Shown here one piece after another: positions 26,061 to 34,700 of a DNA stretch of 64,000 nucleotides. Below the pieces are notes generated by a model, which worked only from the letters and a program-made list of their open reading frames with translations, did no database searches and was not told the origin of the DNA. How positions within the stretch are numbered: the first letter of the stretch is position 1; the number at the start of each line of letters is the position of its first letter. Source of the stretch: Clostridia bacterium (GTDB lineage: Bacteria; Bacillota; Clostridia; Christensenellales; Borkfalkiaceae); assembly GCA_017536205.1 (NCBI GenBank), contig JAFXHX010000008.1, forward strand, positions 62,001 to 126,000, given 5' to 3'. Position numbers and translations under genes: made by a program.

Positions 26061-26082
26061 AAGAGCCGTTAGGCTCTTTTTT
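26059..26082. terminator. Terminator between DUF1295 gene and azlD
   Basis: AAAAGAGCC (26059-26067), loop GTTA, GGCTCTTTT (26072-26080) followed by TT. Confidence 0.9.
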
Positions 26083-26404
26083 AAATAATATAAAGTATTC
26101 CTTCGCTTAAAAGCACTGCAATTACTGCAAGTAACGCAACAACAACCATCATAGTTTTTTTATTTAGCGCAGAAACTATTGCAACCACCGTTCCTACGAT
26201 AGACGTAATCGCATTACCCGTAACTGAAAACACGGTTGGAAAAGTCATAGCAATTAAAACGGCGTAAGGAACGTAATATAAAAAACTTTTAATAAAACGT
26301 GATTTTATTTTCTTTCTAAAAAATACGAACGGTGTAACCCTAATTATATAGGTTACAATAGCCATTACGGCAACTAGTATAAGTGAGTAAAGCGTTTTAT
26401 CCAT
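26081..26404 (-). CDS. azlD: AzlD family branched-chain amino acid transport subunit
   Basis: 107 aa, four hydrophobic helices, with the RVTPFVFF segment typical of AzlD. It is the small subunit of the AzlCD exporter of branched-chain amino acids (and leucine analogues). Its start overlaps the azlC end by 8 nt, and the terminator lies inside its last codons. Confidence 0.92.
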   Translation of the reverse strand: MDKTLYSLILVAVMAIVTYIIRVTPFVFFRKKIKSRFIKSFLYYVPYAVLIAMTFPTVFSVTGNAITSIVGTVVAIVSALNKKTMMVVVALLAVIAVLLSEGILYII

Positions 26405-27119
26405 TTTGCTCCCCCTCTTCCTTTATAGGAAACATGAGCGCGCCAAAAACGCTTGCTACTATTCCACAAATAACGCACGAAACTTCGCTAAGTGGCGCAA
26501 AAATGGGAACGTAATATAATACACAACTTAGAATTGCGCTTATAATTACTACGGGAAGTATTTTAACGTCGTTAAAAAGCGCAGTTATTACAATGCTTAT
26601 AAACATAGCATATATTGCAATTGAAAGTGCGCTTACTATAACGGTAGGCAAAACGTCGCCCATAAAAACGCCGAGTAGCGTTCCCGAAGTCCAACCAAGC
26701 CACGGTAGCGATATAAGCCCTAACATATACCACTTCGTAACGTATTCTTTTTTAGAAACTGCAATAGCAAAAATCTCGTCGGTAATGCCAAAAGCGATTA
26801 AAAGCCTTTCAAGTAGCGTAATTTTAGGGTCTAAGCGTTGAGATAAACTTAAACTCATTAAAAAATAACGAGCGTTTATTACAAGTTGAGTAAAAATTAT
26901 TTCAATTACCGTTCCAGACGCCGCAATAATTAAAATGCCTGCTTGTTGCCCTGCCGAAGTTAAGTTTGTCATAGACATTATAACGGTAACAAACCATTTT
27001 AAACCTAAATTAGACGCAGAAACGCCAAGCGCAAACGAAACTGCAAGGTAAGCAAGCGCAACGGGAACTGAATCTTTAACGCCGTTTATAAAGTTTTTCT
27101 TGTTTTGAACTTTTAACAT
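26397..27119 (-). CDS. azlC: AzlC family branched-chain amino acid transport protein
   Basis: 240 aa with about seven TM helices. Family motifs include VPVALAYLAVSFALGV near the N-terminus and NARYFLMSLSLSQRLD. It is the large subunit of the AzlCD exporter. The promoter is TTGACA-17-TATAAT with only 12 nt before the ATG, so the leader is about 5 nt and without an SD. Confidence 0.93.
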   Translation of the reverse strand: MLKVQNKKNFINGVKDSVPVALAYLAVSFALGVSASNLGLKWFVTVIMSMTNLTSAGQQAGILIIAASGTVIEIIFTQLVINARYFLMSLSLSQRLDPKITLLERLLIAFGITDEIFAIAVSKKEYVTKWYMLGLISLPWLGWTSGTLLGVFMGDVLPTVIVSALSIAIYAMFISIVITALFNDVKILPVVIISAILSCVLYYVPIFAPLSEVSCVICGIVASVFGALMFPIKEEGEQNG

Positions 27120-27131
27120 AATTACTTGAAA

Positions 27132-27160
27132 ATTATAAACGCTAATGCACGTTTTGTCAA
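27132..27160 (-). promoter_or_regulatory. azlCD promoter with very short leader
   Basis: Minus strand: perfect TTGACA (27155-27160), 17 bp, perfect TATAAT (27132-27137). The start codon is 12 nt after the -10 box, so the predicted 5' leader is about 5-6 nt. Confidence 0.85.
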
Positions 27161-27163
27161 GTT

Positions 27164-27189
27164 AAAAGCACCACTAATGTGGTGCTTTT
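27164..27189 (-). terminator. Terminator of the thrE-lipoprotein operon
   Basis: AAAAGCACCAC / GTGGTGCTTTT hairpin with loop TAAT. It lies between the lipoprotein stop and the azlC promoter. Confidence 0.9.
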
Positions 27190-27190
27190 A

Positions 27191-27793
27191 TTATTCTACT
27201 TTAATATTTACTTGAGTTCCAGATAGGCCCGTTATAACGATTAAACTTGCATTTTCGGTGCTAACGGGTTGACCTAGCCATTTAGTTGGCGTTGAATCGT
27301 AATCGTAAAGATTATAACCGTCAAATCTAATAAGTTCAATATTATTACAATATCCACCCGTTAACGTTACCTTTGAATAACTATAAACGGGAGTTTTTGC
27401 GGGAACGTATATAAACATCATTCCACTATTAACGGTAATATCAAGCCCCGTGCTCGACCAGTTGTATAAGTTTTGGTTTTGAGCGTTAAACACGTTAGAA
27501 TCGTTGCGTAAACTATATTTAGCATATAAGGTAACGTTACCTGTAAAAACGCGTGGAAGTTCAACTTTATTATTAAGCGTGCTATCAAAACACCAACAGT
27601 CAAAATCAAAAAAGGTTCTTTCAGGCGTTGGAAGTTCGGTAATTTCTTGCTTTCCAAAATATTGCCTAGTTGAAATAGTGCCTGCGCCGTTACTTTCAAA
27701 CATTATATTCGTAACCGAAATACAACCGTAAAAATTAAAAGTAAAAAGAGCCAAAATTACACTAATAATCAACGATTTTAACAATTTTTTCAT
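27191..27793 (-). CDS. Lipoprotein with an InlB-type (Flg_new) repeat
   Basis: 200 aa. N-terminal signal with lipobox FYGC (Cys near residue 23). Residues 30-95 match the Listeria-Bacteroides/InlB B-repeat pattern (FESNGAGTIS ... FDFDCWCFD ... VTLYAKYS), a small beta-grasp domain of surface proteins. The C-terminal half is an unrecognised beta-rich domain. It lies 4 nt downstream of the exporter gene with its own SD (TAGGTGATTAT), hence an operon. Function unknown. Confidence 0.85.
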   Translation of the reverse strand: MKKLLKSLIISVILALFTFNFYGCISVTNIMFESNGAGTISTRQYFGKQEITELPTPERTFFDFDCWCFDSTLNNKVELPRVFTGNVTLYAKYSLRNDSNVFNAQNQNLYNWSSTGLDITVNSGMMFIYVPAKTPVYSYSKVTLTGGYCNNIELIRFDGYNLYDYDSTPTKWLGQPVSTENASLIVITGLSGTQVNIKVE

Positions 27794-27797
27794 ATAA

Positions 27798-29033
27798 TCA
27801 CCTACTGTTTATTTTGTTTGTTTTTACTTTATTTATAAGCGTTAAAACAATTTTTGTTAATGCAGTTGCAATTATAATACCTAGCGCAAGTGCAATTGAA
27901 AGTGATAAGGTTACCGTGCCTGTTTCTAAAAAATTATTAACGTTGCCCCCTATTAAATGCGACATAGTATAGTAAAGCGAGCCACCGGGTATTAACGGAA
28001 TTAACGAAGTCATAATAAACGTTGTAGTTGGCGTTTTTATAACCCTTGCCATAATTTCAGCATAAATTGCAATTGAAAGCGCTACTATAAAATAACAAAC
28101 CGATTCACTTGGAATAAACAACGTTAATAATAGAAAAAGCGACCATGAAATTAAACCGCCAAGCCCTGCAATCACAAAGCGTAAGCCTCGAATATTAAAT
28201 AAAAATGCAAAGCCAACCGAGCCTATAAAGCCCGTTATAATTTGAACTAATTCGTTGGGCTCAACGCTTCTTATAACAAGGTGTGAGCCAGACCTATCTA
28301 TTAACACTGCAATGAAATAACCTGCCGCTATTGCAATAGCCGTTAAAACGGCTTCAACGGTGCGTAAAATGCCCGCAATGCTATCACCGATAAACAAATC
28401 GCGAAAAGCATTTGTTAAGCCTATACCGGGAATTAAAGTCATTATATTACCTATAATAATTTTATCTACCCCTTCAACTATTTCAAGCCTAACTGCAACT
28501 AGTGCAAGAAATGATGCTATAACCGACGATAAAAACTTTGAAAATATTCTATTATTTATAACTTTATCGGTAAAAAATATGCCAAAGCGAACTACTGCAC
28601 CTATAAATAACGACACAAGCGATTCAATTAGCGTTCCGCCGAAGAATAAGGTAAACGCCCAAGCAATAACTGCGTATGCTATAACTTCTATCCAAAACGG
28701 ATACATCGTTATTTTTTTAATGCGTTCAAGTTCGTTTAAAGCGTTATCGTCTATAGTTTTTTTAGCGCAAATATTTCTTGAAAGAGAGTTGAGAGCGTGT
28801 ATTTTTTCAACGCTAGTAGTTGACGTGGTAATTCGCCTAGTTTGCGTGAACGACTCGCCGTTTTCTAGGCGAATTGTTGCTATTATATTGCTAGTTATAA
28901 TAAAAACGTCGGTTTTAATAGCGCCTAATGCAGTACACATTCTAACAACGCTTTCTTCAACCCTATGAACTTCTGCACCCGAAATAATCATTTCTTCGGC
29001 AATATTCATAACGCAAGTTAATTCTTTTTCCAT
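27798..29033 (-). CDS. thrE: Threonine/serine exporter family protein (ThrE/YjjP-YjjB fusion)
   Basis: 411 aa from ATG 29033, chosen because AAGGTG sits 5 nt upstream; an upstream in-frame start at 29063 would lie between promoter and SD. Residues 1-230 are the DUF1212 (YjjP) half with the GAEVHRVEES motif; residues 260-410 are the DUF3815 (YjjB) half. These are two polypeptides in many bacteria and one here. About ten TM helices. It exports small amino acids or dicarboxylates by family analogy. Confidence 0.9.
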   Translation of the reverse strand: MEKELTCVMNIAEEMIISGAEVHRVEESVVRMCTALGAIKTDVFIITSNIIATIRLENGESFTQTRRITTSTTSVEKIHALNSLSRNICAKKTIDDNALNELERIKKITMYPFWIEVIAYAVIAWAFTLFFGGTLIESLVSLFIGAVVRFGIFFTDKVINNRIFSKFLSSVIASFLALVAVRLEIVEGVDKIIIGNIMTLIPGIGLTNAFRDLFIGDSIAGILRTVEAVLTAIAIAAGYFIAVLIDRSGSHLVIRSVEPNELVQIITGFIGSVGFAFLFNIRGLRFVIAGLGGLISWSLFLLLTLFIPSESVCYFIVALSIAIYAEIMARVIKTPTTTFIMTSLIPLIPGGSLYYTMSHLIGGNVNNFLETGTVTLSLSIALALGIIIATALTKIVLTLINKVKTNKINSR

Positions 29034-29053
29034 AGTACACCTTAAATAAATTA

Positions 29054-29082
29054 AGTGTAACATCGCTTATTTTCGTTGTCAA
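29054..29082 (-). promoter_or_regulatory. thrE promoter
   Basis: Minus strand: TTGACA (29077-29082), 17 bp, TACACT (29054-29059). Leader about 14 nt, with the SD AAGGTG. Confidence 0.75.
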
Positions 29083-29098
29083 GCGATTTTGTAAATTA

Positions 29099-29131
29099 AA
29101 AAACCTTGACTTAGAGTCAAGGTCTTTTTTA
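29099..29131 (-). terminator. Terminator of uraA-upp
   Basis: ACCTTGACT (29103-29111), loop TAG, AGTCAAGGT (29115-29123). On the minus strand it is followed by a T-tract. Confidence 0.9.
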
Positions 29132-29135
29132 TAAA

Positions 29136-29777
29136 TTATTTAGTGCCGAAAAGCCTATCACCTGCATCGCCAAGACCAGGTAAAATATAGCAATTTTTGT
29201 TAAGGCATCTATCAAGCGTAGAAACGTAAATATTTACGTCGGGGTGTGCTTCTGCAACCCTAGAAACGCCTTCAGGAGCACCGATAATTGCCATAAACTT
29301 AATGTTCTTGCAACCACGTTTTTTAAGTTCGGCAATAGCGTCACACGCGCTACCACCCGTTGCAAGCATGGGGTCAACGACTAGAACAAGCATATTTTCA
29401 ATGCCTTCTGGAAGTTTGCAATAATACGACTGTGGCTCGAAGGTTTCTTCGTCACGGTACATGCCAATGTGCCCTACTCTAGCCGATGGGAATAAAACGT
29501 GTATTCCGTTTACCATACCAAGACCTGCGCGGAGTATAGGAACGATTGCAATAGAATTGTCTTTAACAATTTGTTGTTTACACGTTTCAAGTGGAGTTTT
29601 AACTTCAACTTCAACGGTAGGAACACCATCTTTAAGGCACTCGTAGGTCATTAAAGTAGTAATTTCTTCAACGAGTTCCCTAAACTCTTTCATGCTTGTT
29701 TTTTCGTCGCGCAAAATTGCAATTTTGTGTTTAATTAAAATATGGTCGAAAATAACAACGTTATCGTAATTTTTCAC
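29136..29777 (-). CDS. upp: Uracil phosphoribosyltransferase
   Basis: 213 aa. PRPP-binding loop VVDPMLATGGSA and the C-terminal YILPGLGDAGDRLFGT signature of Upp. It converts uracil and PRPP to UMP (pyrimidine salvage). The start is GTG (29777) behind a GGGAG SD. Two nt separate it from the uracil permease gene upstream, giving an uptake-salvage operon. Confidence 0.97.
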   Translation of the reverse strand: MKNYDNVVIFDHILIKHKIAILRDEKTSMKEFRELVEEITTLMTYECLKDGVPTVEVEVKTPLETCKQQIVKDNSIAIVPILRAGLGMVNGIHVLFPSARVGHIGMYRDEETFEPQSYYCKLPEGIENMLVLVVDPMLATGGSACDAIAELKKRGCKNIKFMAIIGAPEGVSRVAEAHPDVNIYVSTLDRCLNKNCYILPGLGDAGDRLFGTK

Positions 29778-29779
29778 TA

Positions 29780-31258
29780 TTATTCTCCCTTTTCTTTGCC
29801 GAGTTTAGATTTTTCAATTTTAGTAAGAACAAAGTTTGTTAAAACACCTAAAATAAGCGCTGTAGCAATAGGAGTTACAGTAATAACTTTTGCAAATCCA
29901 CTTGCAACTTCAGCAATATAAGGAATACCAAATTCATTAAACTTTATAATTAATTGCGAAGCAATATCGCTTGAATAAGGTATTTGAATAGTTAATCCAC
30001 CAATACCAGCAATTAAAATTGCCGAAACTACGAAAAGGTTTTTATTTTCATTAAGGTCAACGTCTTTAAACATTTTAAGACCAGAAACTGCAATAAAACC
30101 ATATAAAGTTAAGCAAACGCCACCCATTACGCAAGAAGGAATAGTTTGTAATAGCGCCATTATAGGACTAATGAACGAAAGAATCATACACATAATAGCA
30201 GTTGTCGTAATAGTAGCAACCGATGCGTTTTTAGTTATTGCTACGCAACCAACCGATTCGCCGTAGGTAGTGTTGGGGCAAACGCCGAATAAGGTACCCA
30301 TAATAGAGCCTACACCGTCACCAAGTAAAGTTCTTTTAAGACCGGGGTCAGTAATTAAATCTCTATCAATAATAGTAGAAAGGTTTTTATGGTCTGCAAT
30401 GTGTTCTGCAAATACAACTAACGCAACGGGAAGGAATGCAATAATAACTTCTACAATAGCGCCACCAGTAAGTAACGATTCGCCTGAAGAAAGTTCTTTA
30501 ATTGCTTCAACGATAGAGAAGTTGGGGGCTGTTAAGAATGCAGAAAGACCAGTAAACTTACCTTCTGCGTCAACAAAGTTGTTAACGATGGGTTGCCAGT
30601 TAATAATTTGTAAATATTCAACTTTGAATATAATGCCGATAAGTGTAAATAAAGTTGCAAGAACGTAACCTGCGCCAATACCTATAATGAACGGAATGAG
30701 TTTAGGCATAGTAAAGCGTTTTTGAGTTGTACAAATGACAACGGTAGCAAAAGTTACTAAACCACAAAGTAGCGCAATAAGGTTATAAGAACTGTGAGTA
30801 GATGCAACGTTCGACTTAACTAAATCACCCATTGCGTTTACTGCAAGTGAAAGACCGATGAGTGCTACGGTAGGTCCAATAATAACCGGTGGCATAAGTT
30901 TAGAAACCCAGTTAGTTCCAACGAAGTGAATAACTATTGCAATAACAACGTAAACAAGACCTGCAACTATCGAGCCTAAAACTATACCGCAGTAGCCGTA
31001 TGCAAGCGCAGCGCCAAGCGAACTTAAAAACGCAAACGAACTGCCTAAAAATACAGGGCTTTTAAAGCGTGTAAATAGTTGATAAACTATAGTACCAACG
31101 CCTGCGCCAAAGATAGCGGCGGGTATTTGTGTTGGCAAACCTATAAAAGTGGGAACTGCAATAGTTGCCGCTAAAATTGCCAAGAGTTGCTGAAGCGCAA
31201 AAATTAACATTTTGTTAAACTTTGGCTTGTCGTGGATGTCATAAACTAATTTAGCCAT
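29780..31258 (-). CDS. uraA: Uracil permease / NCS2 nucleobase transporter
   Basis: 492 aa with 12-14 TM helices. NCS2 features include GLPTQIPAAIFGAG near the N-terminus, the PVIIGPTVALIG loop and the VFAEHIADHKN and CPNTTYGESVG motifs that bind the nucleobase. Co-transcribed with upp, so uracil is the likely substrate. SD AGGAGT before ATG. The 52-nt leader shows no PyrR-type antiterminator hairpin. Confidence 0.95.
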   Translation of the reverse strand: MAKLVYDIHDKPKFNKMLIFALQQLLAILAATIAVPTFIGLPTQIPAAIFGAGVGTIVYQLFTRFKSPVFLGSSFAFLSSLGAALAYGYCGIVLGSIVAGLVYVVIAIVIHFVGTNWVSKLMPPVIIGPTVALIGLSLAVNAMGDLVKSNVASTHSSYNLIALLCGLVTFATVVICTTQKRFTMPKLIPFIIGIGAGYVLATLFTLIGIIFKVEYLQIINWQPIVNNFVDAEGKFTGLSAFLTAPNFSIVEAIKELSSGESLLTGGAIVEVIIAFLPVALVVFAEHIADHKNLSTIIDRDLITDPGLKRTLLGDGVGSIMGTLFGVCPNTTYGESVGCVAITKNASVATITTTAIMCMILSFISPIMALLQTIPSCVMGGVCLTLYGFIAVSGLKMFKDVDLNENKNLFVVSAILIAGIGGLTIQIPYSSDIASQLIIKFNEFGIPYIAEVASGFAKVITVTPIATALILGVLTNFVLTKIEKSKLGKEKGE

Positions 31259-31316
31259 GATTTTTTTACTCCTATTAATTTTTATTTAATAATTTCACTA
31301 AATTATCATCTTTTAC

Positions 31317-31345
31317 ATTATATAACACAATTCGACAAGTGTCAA
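31317..31345 (-). promoter_or_regulatory. uraA-upp promoter
   Basis: Minus strand: TTGACA (31340-31345), 17 bp, TATAAT (31317-31322). A 14-bp perfect palindrome CACAATATATTGTG (31383-31396) lies upstream and could be an operator. Confidence 0.8.
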
Positions 31346-31382
31346 TATATAGTTTTAAAAATTAATAAGATATTTGCTACCC

Positions 31383-31396
31383 CACAATATATTGTG
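31383..31396. promoter_or_regulatory. 14-bp palindrome upstream of uraA
   Basis: Perfect palindrome CACAATATATTGTG, about 37 bp upstream of the uraA -35 box. The form suits a dimeric regulator, but AT-rich palindromes also occur by chance. Confidence 0.35.
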
Positions 31397-31450
31397 ATAA
31401 AAGTTATTTTTCTTTTGTTAACGTTTATCTATATATTATACATAATTAGA

Positions 31451-31510
31451 GGAGGCTGAGGGATACAGCCACACCCTACTATCGTAGGAACACCCAAACC
31501 GAATAGCACA
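31451..31510 (-). pseudogene. Remnant of a tRNA-Ser 3' half
   Basis: GGAGGCTGAGGGAT (31451-31464) repeats exactly the 3' acceptor/T-stem end of the intact tRNA-Ser at 31548-31561, in the same orientation. Next to it, CCTAC-n4-GTAGG can form a stem like the long variable arm of a serine tRNA, and AGGG/CCCT a degenerate T stem. The T-loop TTCGAAT and the CCA are lost. It is likely a decayed copy or a scar of integration at the tRNA 3' end. Confidence 0.45.
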
Positions 31511-31543
31511 ATAAAAGAGCACCAAGTAGGTGCTCTTTTATTG
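31508..31543. terminator. Terminator downstream of tRNA-Ser
   Basis: Long perfect hairpin: ACAATAAAAGAGCACC / GGTGCTCTTTTATTGT with loop AAGTA. It ends the minus-strand tRNA transcript directly after the CCA. Confidence 0.9.
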
Positions 31544-31631
31544 TGGCGGAGGCTGAGGGATTCGAACCCCCGTGGCTTTTGGCCAAACGGTTTTCAAGAC
31601 CGCCTCGTTGTGACCGCTTCGATAAGCCTCC
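31544..31631 (-). tRNA. tRNA-Ser (anticodon TGA)
   Basis: On the minus strand the 88-nt sequence has paired acceptor ends GGAGGCT / AGCCTCC, a D arm (AAGCGGTC region), an anticodon stem-loop CTTGAAA (anticodon TGA, reading UCA), a long class II variable arm (TGGC..GCCA), the T arm GGGTTCGAATCCC and an encoded CCA. A long variable arm with TGA anticodon defines serine. Confidence 0.96.
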
Positions 31632-31650
31632 AAATATTTAATTCCACACT

Positions 31651-31679
31651 ATTATAAATAAAAGATTTAAAAAATGCAA
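31651..31679 (-). promoter_or_regulatory. tRNA-Ser promoter
   Basis: Minus strand: TTGCAT (31674-31679), 17 bp, TATAAT (31651-31656); start about 13 nt before the mature tRNA 5' end. Confidence 0.8.
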
Positions 31680-31734
31680 GCGATTTTAAGCAAAAAAACA
31701 AAATTAAGATTTTTAGTTTATTTTTGCTTATAAG

Positions 31735-31763
31735 TTGATAAATATATTTAACTATGATAAAAT
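31735..31763 (+). promoter_or_regulatory. Promoter of the Cys/His-repeat lipoprotein gene
   Basis: TTGATA (31735-31740), 17 bp, TAAAAT (31758-31763) with extended TG. The in-frame ATG at 31754 lies inside this box, so translation begins at ATG 31793, behind TTTAGGAA. Confidence 0.8.
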
Positions 31764-31792
31764 ATTATATATCAATTTTTAGGAATAAAGTT

Positions 31793-34700
31793 ATGAAAAA
31801 AGTTTTAACCTTATTACTTACAATAACAGCCCTTACCTTTGGGCTATTAACGGTAACTTCGTGCACTCCGAGCGAGCCACACACGCACGCAGTAACATTC
31901 GTTGAAGCGCAAGAATCTACTTGCTCTGAAAACGGAAATATCGCTCACTACGTTTGCAGTTGTGGTAAAAAGTTTGAAGATTTAAACGCTACGATAGAAA
32001 TTACTTTAGTAGCGTCGCCTTTAAACCCAAACAATCACGTTTCGCTCACTTTTAAACCACAAACAAACGCAACTTGCGTAAGTTTAGCAAGTGTTGAACA
32101 CTATGCTTGCAGTGGTTGCAACAAACTATACTCCGACCAGTTAGCAACTAACGAAATACTGCAATCTGATATATACTTTGGCGAATTAGGTACTCACGTT
32201 AACGTTGAGTTTCAACCTGCAAGCGCGCCGAAATGCAACGGCGAATTAGGCAATTACGAACACTTTAAGTGCTTAGACTGCCACAAACTTTCGTTAACTG
32301 AAGATTTTTCTAAAGAAGTTGAAGAGTTCGACGTTATCGACAGTTCGTCTCCACCTATTCACGCTAACGCCATTAAAACCCCCGAAGTTAAAGCAACTTG
32401 CAATTCTTACGGCGTTAAAGAATATTACCGTTGCGAAGGTTGTTCTAACTTGTTTTTAGACGAGTTTTTAACGATGCGAACATACGAAGGCTCTTACGAA
32501 CTTGTTTTAGAGTACGACTATTCTAACCATCCATCGTTAAACTTTATTCCCGGCGTTAAAGCAACGTGTATGCAAAGTGGTGTTAAAGATTATTACGAGT
32601 GCGTTTCATGCTATAGAAAGTTTGAAGATCAAACGGGAACGATAGAGATTTTTAACGATAGTGATTTATTCCTTCCAAACACTTCACATAACGCAACTTT
32701 CTACCCCGAACAAACCCCGTCTTGCAAAAACGGTTTTGTTGGACATATGCCCTATTATTATTGCGGTGATTGTGGGCAAAACTACGACTCTCCCGATAGT
32801 TCTTTGCCCATATACGACTTTAATTATAACGGCGACCTTTACGACGTTAACTGCCACGAATTAACCTTTGTTGACGCTAAAAAGCAAACTTGCGTTCAAG
32901 ACGGTAACTCTGTATATTTTTACTGTGACTGTGGCGCATATTTCGACGAGTGGAATTATTATTACTCAACGCCCGAACAGTTCTTCGTTGGATACGAGAA
33001 AAACGAATATAGCCACTCGCTTATATATTTAGCACCAAAGAGCGCAGACTGCAAACAAGGCAATATCGAGTGCTATAAATGCGAATATTGTAGCACTTAT
33101 TATAGCCTTTCGGTTGACCCGATGATGCCATCTCCCGAATATATAATTGATAAAAGCCAAGCAATAATTCCGTCAACTGGTAGACATAACCTTACAGAAT
33201 ACGCCTATATTGCTCCAACCTGCACGCAAAGTGGTAAATCTGCGCACTGGAAATGCACTTCTTGCTTAAAATATTTTAGAGATGAAGCAGGCCTTAACGA
33301 AATGGACGAATGTTTAATTACACTTGCACCAACGGGCCACTCTTTTACTCATTACGATTACACACCTTCTACCTGCTTAACTCAAGGTAATATCGCCTAC
33401 TCTCACTGCAAAAACTGCAATAAAGACTTTAACCTAGTTTCTTCACCCATTGAAGACGTTACAGGTAGCACCTTACTCCCCCTTTCTGGGCACGATACGA
33501 CCTTTATTGAAGGAATTAGCGCAACTTGCACCGAATCGGGCGTTAAAAACTCTAATTTATGCTCGGTTTGCAATAAACACTTTGAAAACGATTTAACTAC
33601 CGAAATAACTAACCTTGTTATTCCCGCAACGGGCCACTCCTATGAAGAAAAATGGAGTTACGACGAAACTTCTCACTGGCACGAAGCAAATTGCGGGCAC
33701 GACGTTACTAGCGAGCATATATCCCATAATTTAGACGGTTACAAAATTATAACCCCATCAACTTGCACGGCAAAAGGCGTTGCACAAGTATATTGTACCG
33801 ACTGTGAACGCGTAAATAACGCCGTTGAAGTTGAACTTAAAAATCACGTTTATATTTTAGTTCCTACCGTCGATTCAACTTGCGCAAGCGCTGGCGTAAG
33901 CGAGCACTACACCTGCTTTAACTGCGATAATTGGTTTGACGCTGATAAAAATATTCAAGATAAATCATATTTTGAAATACCTTTAAGTAGCGACAAGCAC
34001 GACTATAAAACCGAGTCGGTAAACGGAACGTGCCAACAACAAGGCTACACTAAAAAGACTTGCTCTATTTGTAACGACGAACAAATTACTTATAACGGTT
34101 ACGGCTACTGCTCGTTTAAGTTTACGTCGCTTGACGATTATTATCACCAAAGCATTTGCATTTACTGTGGCAACGAAAACGGCGAAAAACAAAGCCACAA
34201 CATTAACAATAGCAACCACTGTGGCATTTGTGGTGAAGAATTCGATTTCGTAACCTACTTAAATTATAACGTTGGTAGAATTGATAATACTTCCACTCAA
34301 TACGCATTTATTACGGGTATTACTTCGCAAACCGTACTTGGTAGCGAACTTAAAATACCGTCAATGATAGGAACGTATCAAGTTTATTCTATTGAAGATT
34401 ACGCTTTTGACAACTATTTAATAACTTCACTTTATATTCCAGAAAGCGTTAGACAAATAGGCAGTAACGCGTTTAAAAACTGCACTAGTTTAGAAAGCGT
34501 TTACTTTACTGGCAACTCGAAACTTCAAGTGATAGGTGGAAGCGCATTTGAAAACTGCTCTAAACTTTCAAATATTACCCTTCCTCAAACCGTTACCACC
34601 ATTAAAAACTACGCATTTAAAAATACGGCAATAAAAGAATTAGAGTTTTATAACCTTATTGATGGGGTTATGGGCGAATCGGTGTTTGAAGGTTGCACTT

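Noticed and set aside
28360-28968. 202-aa plus-strand frame opposite thrE
   Set aside because: Ser/Ile-rich shadow of the exporter gene; no initiation signal and no domain.
31259-31316. PyrR or uracil riboswitch/attenuator in the uraA leader
   Set aside because: The 52-nt leader is AT-rich with no terminator-antiterminator pair or PyrR-box-like loop.
31754-31792. Upstream ATG adding 13 residues to the LRR lipoprotein
   Set aside because: It lies within the -10 box and the downstream ATG has an SD and gives a clean lipoprotein signal.
31800-34260. Repeated units as a CRISPR-like array
   Set aside because: The repeats are protein modules of variable length with low DNA identity and no constant spacer pattern; they lie in one open frame.
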